Origin: Phoronis ovalis
Lineage: Eukaryota; Phoronida; Phoronidae
DNA length: 17,080 bases
Reading direction: 5' to 3'
Assembly: GCA_028565635.1 (NCBI GenBank)
Contig: JAOXYB010021848.1
Span: forward strand, 1 to 17,080
The first letter of the stretch is position 1. Each line of letters begins with the position of its first letter. Both the position numbers and the translations under genes were made by a program. Under the pieces are notes generated by a model. That model had not been told where the DNA came from. It searched no databases and worked only from the letters and a program-made list of their open reading frames with translations. Positions 9,460-17,080 of the stretch are shown piece after piece.

Positions 9460-9557
9460 ATACGTGCCGAGGAAAGGGAGAGAAAGACTGTGGTCTGCAT
9501 CCCAAACATTCATGTAGTCTGAATAAATCCATATGTCAGTGTCCCGTGCCCTCCCAA
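9460..9557 (+). CDS. Candidate exon: small Cys-rich (EGF/EB-like) module
   Basis: After TTAGTACAG the frame gives DTCRGKGEKDCGLHPKHSCS and then LNKSICQCPVPSQ, ending at the plausible donor GTAAAG. Five cysteines in 26 residues, with the final C-x-C-P, resemble the EB or truncated EGF-like repeats of invertebrate secreted proteins. The acceptor is phase 1, like all other exons in this gene, but the donor is phase 0, and no exon with a phase-0 acceptor was found downstream. It may be skipped, be a relic, or use a donor I cannot pick out. The upstream part of the open frame has no exon character. Confidence 0.4.
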
Positions 9558-10448
9558 GTAAAGGCTGGGGTTAACCATAGTTAAGTTTCGTTAATTATCT
9601 CGAAAAGCAGAAGGCCGATAATCTCTTGATTTATATATAGTCATTGGATCGTTGCGATAATTGGTCGCGCATTTTATATGTAAACATTAGTTGAGAAGGC
9701 AGAAAACACTAACGGAGGGCCGATTTATTCAAAGCGGTATGAGAGTACCCATTGCCAGATATCGTACTTGTTATATCTACGCCGGAAAATCACACAGAAA
9801 CGCTAATATTTCTGAAATCAACGGAACTTTAACTGGTGATTCGGAAGTGTTTAAAAGAATAGTCTTTATACAAAATATTTTGTGTACATTTATTTTAATC
9901 TGAGTGTGGGATTTTTTTTCGGAAAATTCCCGAGAAACGGAATTTTGGGAAATTTACTCGTAAATTCCCTTGTAAATTTTATCGAAACATGTACAATAAC
10001 TCTAAATGCATAACGAGCGTTAACGTGCTTAGTTCTTAAAAATCCGCCTTTTGTCACATAGGATTGCCACATAGTTCAATGTCGAAAAACTGTTAATATT
10101 CATTCTAGGATTATTATGAAAGAATTTGGCAACAATGTGAACCACGCGTAAATTTTCCATGTACATGTAATTATGATAGTTTTAGTTGTTTATGTTTAAT
10201 AAGCTTGAATACAATGGGTACAAACGTTGAAACTTCAAAGATATTAAAAATTAACTTGCTAATAGCAAAAAAAACATCCAGTTCCTATCAGTATTTGCCA
10301 GTGTCAATGATTTGGGGTAATGTAATAAAAGTCTGTCTTAAATCGGTATCATTAAGCCGAAGATACAGTTTTAGCATTCCAAGAAAATAACTGTTCATGC
10401 AACTCTTCCGACTCTTTCACAGGGGTAATTGTTTTAATATTGTTCTAG
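9558..10448 (+). other. Intron before LDLa exon
   Basis: No exon supported. An open frame at 9691-9903 has no family resemblance and only one Cys. Near 9905-9980 short inverted segments (for example AAATTCCCGAGAAACGGAAT with GGGAAATTTACTCGTAAATT) could form hairpins. Confidence 0.45.
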
Positions 10449-10559
10449 CCTGTGCCAGACATGAGTTCAAATGTGCCAATGGCGACTGCATATCTTTATT
10501 TTTAAGGTGTGATTGCTACCATGATTGTAACGATAAAAGTGATGAAACTAGATGTGACG
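10449..10559 (+). CDS. Exon: LDL-receptor class A domain with damaged donor
   Basis: After TTTTAATATTGTTCTAG the frame reads CARHEFKCANGDCISLFLRC and then DCYHDCNDKSDETRCD. This is an LDLa repeat: FKCANGDCI, then the calcium cage C-D-x-x-x-D-C-x-D-x-S-D-E and the last Cys. The acidic cage residues are intact. There are seven cysteines rather than six: the usual Gly of CDG is Cys (CDC), leaving one unpaired. The phase-1 donor expected after GACG reads GAAAGT where GTAAGT would be normal, so the position +2 T is A. The next GT, at 10564, would give phase 2 and a frameshift into the following exon. The exon may be skipped or inactive. Confidence 0.65.
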
Positions 10560-10563
10560 GAAA

Positions 10564-12778
10564 GTACTCGATATACTGCTTTTACAGAATCGATACTATT
10601 ATATTCTTTGTTCTGTTACAACTTTAAGGATTACCATCAACTGGAAATCAGCAAACACCCGGGAAGGCACTCATTTTTATTAGATTGGATTGGATATCAA
10701 GGCCAAAACATGCCCCTCATTGGGCACTAAAGAAAAGCCCCCTCCCACCCCAAGTGGTCTCTTGTTTCCCTGCTCACCCCCTAGGAATAAATTTTGGCCA
10801 GTGTCAAAATATTTACAGACCATTATTTTGTTGATTATTTTTATGGATTTTAATGGGAAAAAATGTATAGTCTAAGTACAACAGGTATACAACATTTTTA
10901 ACGTAGTAGCAAGAACACTAAAAATATTACGAAAGGAATTATAGTAATCTTGTGGTATCGTAAAAACGCTTGCAGCAAGTTACCGTTTGCAAAGTAACAA
11001 AGAATAATTATTTGTAGAGCTACTATTGTTGAAGTATGATGTATGTGCATTAATAGATTGCTACATTCAACGTAATCTACACAGATATTCTTTATTATAG
11101 AAATGTCTATAATCGAATAAAAATATTAAAGTTGTAAATCTACTAGAAAAATCTAATCAACACTGTAACTGCAGCCGCCTGGGCATTTCAACCACAATCG
11201 TTTAAAAGTAACCCACTATTCGGCCCAAAAATGTGTATATAAAAAACTTCATCAGGCTATTCACAGAACTCTACTGATTAGAAATAGTCAGTGAGTGATC
11301 TCTTTATTACAGTGCATGCATACACGCAAATGTATGTATGACGTGATCTCCAGATGTATACAGGGTGACACGAAATAACGTAAACGAATTTGAATTGAAC
11401 TTAAACATAATTATTAACAACATGTAAACACAATGTTTTGCTATGATAAACAAAATTTAATTAAAAATCAGATCCATTTTATTTGGCAGGCTTATTTCAA
11501 ATAGTTCTTGTAATGTTTGGGAAAATACTAATGTGTTTTTTTTACGGTCTTAATTGTGTAGGGCAGAAAACGCCGCATAAGGTAAAGATAGCTTATGAGA
11601 AATATCTCCATGCCAATCAAAAACAGAGAGATGGAACAAACTTAGTGTTTGATATGTGATCTTGAAATACCATGTTACAAAGGCTACATCTTTGCATTGA
11701 AATACTGTTAATATTCAAGGAAATACTGGGCAAGTCACTCCATGGAATAAATACAGTAAATTCTTCAGCAAAATATTCACAGCTGCTGGACATGGATAAG
11801 ATTTATGCTTTCCGAGGAATTACATATTTTATAATTTATGTTTATTTGCTGTTATAGGCATAGTCTGTTACATGTTTCCATTTCATTCGCATAGTTAAAT
11901 ACTTTTTACATGACACCCGTGTACGTAACCTTCACATTAGAAAGTAAGACTTCAATTAATCATTCTATTTAAAATCAGTAGATCTGTTATCATTTCTTGC
12001 ATTAATATGCATTTGTTTTCCCGTAGATTATCCGACATTTTTAATTAAAGAAATATTAGATTTTTAACGGACTATAAAGAAAAGATAGTTGATAAGTAAC
12101 GGGAGCGAAAACTAACTACTGATTGTAATTAGAGTGGACGTTAAAATACAGTCGGATAAAGTCACCTCCTGAACGTGTAACTATGGGCCAAAGCCGCAGA
12201 AGAGCGTCCTGGCCATTTAGACTTGTCACAGTCCCAAACATGCTTCACCCCCTATAGGCTGTTTTTTTTAGGATTTCAAGCAAAAAAAACACCTCCCGCA
12301 CCGAAACCACACCTCTACACTACAACTCTAATCTGTCCATGGTTCATTAGTGTCGATCAGTCAGTACTTCGGTTATATGTCTGACTAGACCAGTACTCCA
12401 CCATTTTGTTTTTCCGAGGAGTTCCTGAACAATTGTCCAATAGATCATCATCTTTCGATAATGAAATTTATTTTTGTATTCATTGATTTGCTAGACGTTT
12501 ACGTACTCAAACATTTATATTATCGGTGTCTCAATTTTAGTTTTTGATAATTAACTAGGTTAAGAAGATATGTGAAACGGTGCTAAACTGTTTTTATATG
12601 TCACCAAAACACAAGGATTATATTCATGGACATGGAGTTTAATTTGATCCCGAACTGAATTAATGCGACTTAAACCACTATAGGAGATATTTATGGTTTG
12701 TCTACTATGCATGGAAGTAACTAAATTTGAACTATCCTACAAGGCATTTTTCATATTGGAAATTATGTTATTTTTCAG
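10564..12778 (+). other. Long intron between LDLa and the CTLD C-terminal exon
   Basis: About 2.2 kb of AT-rich sequence with no exon I can support. GGCCAAAA near 10701 and its complement near 10790 make a weak inverted pair around a C-rich stretch. A segment near 10868 (AGTCTAAGTACAACAGGTAT) is similar to one in the kringle 2 intron near 7039, which suggests a shared degraded repeat. Open frames at 10205-10390, 10690-10875 and 11672-11857 have no domain signature. Confidence 0.5.
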
Positions 12779-12898
12779 ATGGTGGTTATGAGAACAATTG
12801 CTCTCGCGTCGTTTTTTTTGAAGATAGAAGTGTGTTACAGAATGAAAATTGCGGGATTAAATCAAACTTTATATGTGAAAGAGGCGTTATTGGTACAG
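12779..12898 (+). CDS. Exon: C-terminal end of the C-type lectin domain
   Basis: This 120-base exon, phase 1 at both ends, follows TTATGTTATTTTTCAG. It reads DGGYENNCSRVVFFEDRSVL, then QNENCGIKSNFICERGVIGT. It supplies the third Cys (ENNC), fourth Cys (NENC) and terminal FICE Cys of a CTLD, and the Asp at its start is completed by the last base of 8804-8917. The calcium-site WND is absent. With the exons at 1466 and 8804 it makes one complete CTLD with all conserved disulfide partners. The donor lies in GGTACAGGTACAG, which offers two identical phase-1 sites six bases apart, so a two-residue Gly-Thr variant is possible. Confidence 0.85.
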
Positions 12899-14315
12899 GT
12901 ACAGATATGACAACAATTGCAAATATATGATAATCCAGACTCCAGAGAGTATTATAAGAAACTCTCATAGCGAATTTAATGCTTTAATACACATGTTTGA
13001 CTAACAAAGGATAGTCTTGGCTCACTAGCGTATTTAAGGGTCTAGCTCTAATGATCACTGTCAACCGAGTAAATGAGTCTCTCTTATCCATTCATAGTAC
13101 CTCTTGATTATTCACAAATGTCGTTATAATAGTAAGGATAGGATCGGAGGGAGTGTAAAACCAGGCAAGTTACAGTAGGTTTCCGAGTTATGCTCTCTTC
13201 CGTTAAAGTACTACACACTGGTTTGTGACAGTTACTCAGATTTTTCTGACGTCATCAGCTTAGTCTGTTAGATAATCGCTAAGGAATCACAGAATCCCGA
13301 AACGATCATTCATGGAATGCAAAATGTTATAAATACCCGGGATACATACACGAACACAATTTCACATTTAGTGACCATTCAGCCTACTCAGGTACTTGCA
13401 TGTATTTAGAGGAAAAGGGGGCAAACTTCTATTTTCTTATAGGTGTGAAAGTGTCATATTTCATTTTCGTGAGGTGGGATTCATTGAATTTTATTTGATC
13501 TTATTTCGGTTCGCGAAATGTGATAAACCTTATATGTTATATTTTCATATTTTACGGTTGTAATAATTTTGTTTATGCAGTCAGAATATCATTTTTTACT
13601 TCTGTGCAATGAGATTGAATACTTTCCCCTACCCCTCCATTTCTGTCTCGGATACAGTATTCGCAGAATGAAAGTATGATAAGTAACCCTCTATCACAGA
13701 TTTCCGGAGTATGCTGTAACCATTGTGAATGGTCGTCCAATATATAACTATCTTCTTAGGAGTGTATAGACTGTTACAGTTTGGGTGCATGTGTATGGAT
13801 ATTTAATATTGTTCAGGTGGGAAAGGGTTGTTTAATTGTTGTGACCTGCGATTGCAGATGTTTAGTATTTGAAATTCATGAAAAGGCAATTGTATTTCTT
13901 TTGAGCTGCTGTTACTACCTCCCACCCCCCCATTTCCCTCCTCAATGTCCCGTCACAACAGATATTTCTGACGTCATTATATCACATCACAAACTAGTAT
14001 TTTGTATAAACGGGAGAGCATAACTCTGAAACTTACTGTAAACTAGCTATAGAGACAGATTATGTGTCATTATAAGGAAACCATGATCACAAATTCCCTG
14101 ACCGTACAATCGACCGAATAAATGAGTAATACAAAAAGCACTGACTCGAAGAGTGTAACATTTTGCAGGTTAGCGAGTACTATCAGAAAGCACATGACTA
14201 AGATCTCGTCTTGGGTGCCGAACTAGCACCATTTGTATCTAAAGTGTTTAATAGAATGAATCACAGCAAAATAATTCTGTTGTAGAAAAATTTTCTTTGA
14301 GGACAATACCAACAG
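12899..14315 (+). other. Intron with a split foldback element
   Basis: Apart from the element at 13173-14038 no gene or exon was recognised. The open frame at 13781-14023 lies within and across the right arm of the transposon and is not a gene. Confidence 0.55.
13173..14038. mobile_element. Tc1/mariner-like foldback element, long split copy
   Basis: The left arm (13173-13255) and right arm (13959-14038) match the two halves of the 144-bp element at 2455-2598, with TA on both outer sides (13171-13172 and 14039-14040). Between them is a 703-base segment absent from the short copy, bordered by two 19-base direct repeats, CAGATTTTTCTGACGTCAT and CAGATATTTCTGACGTCAT. It could be an insertion into the element with target duplication, a recombination of two copies, or a remnant of a longer parent element. 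No transposase frame was seen in the middle. Confidence 0.75.
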
Positions 14316-14456
14316 AATGCACTTGGTTTGCTACATGGCCTTGCTATTCATGTGATAGTCCTAGACCGCAGTGCAAAGCATGCTGTTTACTGTGCGCTTT
14401 ACATCCATACGGACACATGGATACGACAGAACTTACCAATCAAACTTTTGATTATG
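14316..14456 (+). CDS. Exon: extracellular Cys-rich segment A
   Basis: This 141-base exon, phase 1 at both ends, lies between GACAATACCAACAG and the donor GTAAAT. Joined to the lectin end it begins ECTWFATWPCYSCDSPRPQC and continues KACCLLC, then a Cys-free half with TTELTNQTF, which holds an N-glycosylation site. Seven cysteines fall in the first 26 residues. I do not recognise the domain. The C-x-x-C pair near residue 20 has the same position and spacing as in the next exon, so the two may be diverged duplicates. The polypyrimidine tract is modest, but frame, phases and domain order support the exon. Confidence 0.65.
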
Positions 14457-15182
14457 GTAAATGTCAAATCCAAATCTAGAAATTAATACATGTATATAGA
14501 GAGTTGTTTATATTTTCCATGGCATCATTTTAATGTCCGTAATCATTATCATCGTTGAGCCCTCACTTGAACCGTTGTGTACGGACCCTATTGGTTGGAC
14601 ATAATAGAATCACAGAGTTTGTTGAACACGATTTAGGTGAGGGTTCCCCGATTGCGATGAGTGAAAATTGGTGGATGTTAGGCAACCCTAAACTATTTGC
14701 AGTTTTCACTGGCATAGCTATTTTTGGTTAACTCTTATTTTCTTGCAATCTTAATCTAAAAATAATAGCAGGTATGCTGAAGTTTGTGAAGGGCTTAGAA
14801 AAATATTATATAATAAACGTTCTACTTATTCTTGTATAAAAAATACCTAATGCCATAACCAAAATTCAACTAAATCTTGTTTTCCTTTTACCTTACTTTT
14901 AACCGTGGTCTATAATCTTGGTAAATATTTCAAGAGTAAGTGCGCAAATGTACATGCCAGCCGGAGAGATTATGCTCAGCTTGATCATGATTTGTAACAC
15001 TTCAATGTGTATAAAAATGATCGAACAACTGTCCTTTAGAGACAGGTTTCATTCTCGATCACATAATACATTTTGATAATTGTACATTTTAGAATATCAG
15101 GAAGTATTTGTAATCTTACATCCATTGTTAATAAATAAATTAATCAAAGTAGATTCATAATACGTTGTTTTTTGTACTGTAG
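14457..15182 (+). other. Intron between the two Cys-rich exons
   Basis: AT-rich sequence with no recognised exon, repeat or transposon end. Confidence 0.5.
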
Positions 15183-15314
15183 AGCCGTGTTACGACTGGT
15201 TGCACCTGCTAGGACCTGCAGACTGCCATGGATTTACTTGTGCGTTTTGCAAACCTCTGCCGAGATACTACAGGGGTGCAATGCCAGGCAGCTGTTATAA
15301 CGTTGAAATACACG
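15183..15314 (+). CDS. Exon: extracellular Cys-rich segment B
   Basis: This 132-base exon, phase 1 at both ends, follows a T-rich tract and TTTTTTGTACTGTAG and ends at the donor GTAATG. It reads EPCYDWLHLLGPADCHGFTC, AFCKPLPRYYRGAMPGSCYN and VEIH. Its five cysteines include C-x-x-C at the place where segment A also has C-x-x-C. The family is not recognised. Its position directly before the membrane exon makes it the juxtamembrane ectodomain, perhaps a small disulfide-bonded spacer. Joining to the last exon restores a Gly codon. Confidence 0.7.
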
Positions 15315-15532
15315 GTAATGTGAGAATGACAGTTGTTTGTACTTGATCCAGTAGAATAAGCGTGCAAAATATAACAATGACAGTTATACAAAGCCTGTCA
15401 CGTTAACAAGATTCATTGTAACATTATTTTACTAATTATTTTATCAACATAAAATGCACAAGCCTCCATGACTTTGTTAGTTCCTTGCCAACGTTGATGT
15501 ATTTAGTGCTGTACATTTTGGATTAATTTTAG

Positions 15533-15978
15533 GACCAAGCACCATACGACCAAAAGAAAAAGATATACATCTATCAGATCGAGTTGCGATAAGAATGCAG
15601 GCAGCCATAGTTATAGTAGGGTTCTTGTTAGTTATATTTATAATTAACATATTGCTACATCTTGATCAGTGGCGTCTTGAAGTGGAACATTCAAGAATGG
15701 CAGCAGCTATAACATTCTACCTTCAGGAATTTGCAGATGACGAATCATTTGAAGTTGACAAATCCTTATCGATAAGAGAGAAAGTTAGACATGTCAAATC
15801 TTTTTTAAAAATGGCTGAGCAAACACGCATACCGGCATCCGACATTGTTTCGAAGATGGCTCTGTCAAATGCTAACATGATTATTCTTAAATCTATGAGT
15901 AAATTAGATGTTGACATGCCCCAGATTATCAATTGGAAATTAAAATTCTTGGATGACGATATCGACCAATGGGAGTAA
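15533..15978 (+). CDS. Terminal exon: transmembrane helix and cytoplasmic tail
   Basis: This last exon follows TTGGATTAATTTTAG (phase 1) and runs 147 codons to TAA. Residues 1-22 are polar (PSTIRPKEKD and onward). Residues 23-41, AAIVIVGFLLVIFIINILL, form one hydrophobic helix. About 106 residues follow, with charged, helix-prone sequence (EKVRHVKSFLKMAEQTRI, KMALSNANMIILKSMSKL) ending acidic in DDDIDQWE. The order predicts a type I membrane protein with the lectin and kringles outside. The tail has no kinase, death or TIR domain and no ITIM or ITAM tyrosine motif that I can see. An ATG at 15595 is internal, not the gene start. Confidence 0.85.
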
Positions 15979-16230
15979 TAATACGTGCATGTATTGTGTT
16001 GTCTCGTTACTAACTTTGCATGAACATTGAGCTTGGTGGAAGCTATCACGAAGTCTGATCTAAAAAAGCCAATAGATTTGCTCCACCGTTGTGATTCCCG
16101 CGTGAATCGAACCGATCCAGTTATACCACTTATGTGAATGACCTCACGCAAATTCATGCGGAGAACTGCGTCATTGTTGAGGCACAAAATGCACAAGCAG
16201 GCTATATTTTGGTTCACTCGTAATAATAAT

Positions 16231-16236
16231 AATAAA
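16231..16236 (+). promoter_or_regulatory. Candidate poly(A) signal 1
   Basis: AATAAA about 250 bases after the stop codon, within a TAA repeat run. The simple-repeat setting lowers its specificity. Confidence 0.45.
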
Positions 16237-16355
16237 CAAGAACATGCTAATCTAATTTACTGATAGCGATGAACTAATGTAAATATACTACACATCTGTC
16301 ATACGTGTACGTCTCCTGCGAATACTAGCTTGAAGTTGTAACATCGATGGAAATT

Positions 16356-16361
16356 AATAAA
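16356..16361 (+). promoter_or_regulatory. Candidate poly(A) signal 2
   Basis: AATAAA about 380 bases after the stop codon, followed within 50 bases by GT-containing sequence (TACGTTATGTGGTTATAATG) that could serve as the downstream element. Confidence 0.45.
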
Positions 16362-16380
16362 GTTACATAGTTACATAAAA

Positions 16381-16800
16381 AATACGTTATGTGGTTATAA
16401 TGTAGTACAAGCGTTTTTCTAAAAGTTATTTTTGGGTAAAAGATCTGAAACAATCTATAGGATTATTAAGTGAATTCAATGCACTCAGTGAGTTATCAAC
16501 CGTGATTTTTGGTCGGCAAACTGATTATGAAAAATAATTTTCACAAATGTATTTATATAAACTTTTGTTTTATTCAAGAAAATATACGATTGAACCATCT
16601 CCATATTTTATATATATTTTGTTTTACTTGATCTCATTTTTTGACATGCCTTTTACGTAAATGCTAATGCGACGCACCTGTTAATTTTGTAATGTTGAAA
16701 ATTTGATCTAAATATAGTTTTTTTTGATACGTGGAGATTTTTATAGAAATAGCACCATCTCACTCAAATTTGGGAAATAATTGACTTTCAAGCAAAATGT
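16381..16800. other. Intergenic DNA between the gene end and the LINE fragment
   Basis: AT-rich sequence without a recognised gene. No reverse transcriptase motifs A or B are readable here in the frame of the fragment to the right. Confidence 0.5.
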
Positions 16801-16848
16801 AACACTTTCTTTAAGTCATTACAACCTATACATGTATATGCTGAAATT

Positions 16849-17080
16849 TGTGTTCTATTGTATGCAGATGATATATCAGAATGTGCTGACACTGCTTGTA
16901 ATTTGCAAAAACAGATTGATGCTCTACATACGTATTGCACTAATTGGGGGATGAAAGTAAATTTAAAGAAAACCAAAATTATTGTCTTTCGAAATGGAGG
17001 ACTTTTAAGACACTATGAAAAATGGTACTTTGGTACAGAACAAATAGAAGTTGTCTCCTTTTACAAATACCTAGGTTTAT
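16849..17080 (+). mobile_element. Non-LTR retrotransposon reverse transcriptase fragment, cut by window edge
   Basis: An open plus-strand frame reads CVLLYADDISECADTACNLQ, then a stretch with YCTNWGMKVNLKKTKIIVF and finally VSFYKYLGL. YADD is the catalytic motif C of reverse transcriptase, the N-x-x-KT-K block is motif D, and F-x-Y-LG is motif E. The arrangement is typical of Jockey/CR1-type LINEs. The frame is open upstream to about 16753, but motifs A and B are not visible, so the copy is probably 5'-truncated, as LINE copies often are. The 3' part lies outside the window. Confidence 0.85.

Larger units (their letters stand above)
15979..16380 (+). other. Probable 3' untranslated region
   Basis: Non-coding sequence follows the TAA stop and contains two canonical polyadenylation signals. 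A long open frame on the minus strand (15723-16217) overlaps the terminal exon and has no family resemblance, so it is treated as chance. Confidence 0.55.

Noticed and set aside
9691-9903. Plus-strand open frame with YRTCYIYAG
   Set aside because: Only one Cys, no recognised module, and no matching phase-1 acceptor and donor pair.
16104-16113. B-box-like GGTTCGATTC on the minus strand, a possible tRNA or SINE head
   Set aside because: The flanking bases do not form a proper T-arm stem, and no A box, anticodon arm or acceptor pairing was found at the right distance.
15723-16217. Minus-strand open frame of 164 codons overlapping the terminal exon
   Set aside because: It mirrors the coding strand of a well-supported exon, then continues into the 3' UTR, and has no family resemblance.

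Overview
The window looks like AT-rich nuclear DNA of an invertebrate animal. Short exons with GT-AG borders are separated by long introns full of small DNA transposons, and a LINE-type reverse transcriptase fragment lies at the right edge. The kringle, C-type lectin and LDL-receptor class A modules fit a lophotrochozoan, perhaps a bivalve, but that placement is inference. No bacterial-style genes, tRNA, rRNA or CRISPR array was seen.

I read one plus-strand gene, open at its 5' end because its start codon and signal peptide lie left of the window. Its best-supported exons are 1466-1654 (N-terminal half of a C-type lectin domain, CTLD), 1951-2019 (Thr/Glu/Pro linker), 4506-4784, 6522-6806, 7309-7590 and 7872-8138 (four kringles), 8804-8917 (CTLD middle), 12779-12898 (CTLD C-terminal end), 14316-14456 and 15183-15314 (two cysteine-rich segments), and 15533-15978 (transmembrane helix, cytoplasmic tail, stop). 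Every one starts after a phase-1 intron and, except the last, ends with a phase-1 donor, so any of them can be skipped or joined in frame. Joined in order they give about 770 residues of a single-pass membrane protein with a large extracellular part.

The most unusual point is the order. The three CTLD exons fit end to end as one domain with its canonical cysteines, yet the four kringles lie in its first intron, and a Cys-rich exon and an LDLa exon lie in its second. Either the kringles are inserted within the lectin fold, or lectin and kringle modules are alternatives by splicing, or a second CTLD has lost its own N-terminal exon; a possible relic sits at 8629-8754.

Several modules look decayed or in flux. 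A fifth kringle survives as an exon end at 6183-6236. The LDLa exon has GA where its phase-1 donor should have GT. The exon at 9460-9557 has a donor in the wrong phase. The introns also hold a 447-bp hAT-like element with 8-bp target duplications, two copies of a TA-flanked Tc1/mariner-like foldback element (one split by about 700 bp), a GT/GC microsatellite and short tandem repeats. All exon borders are read by eye, and no transcript was available.
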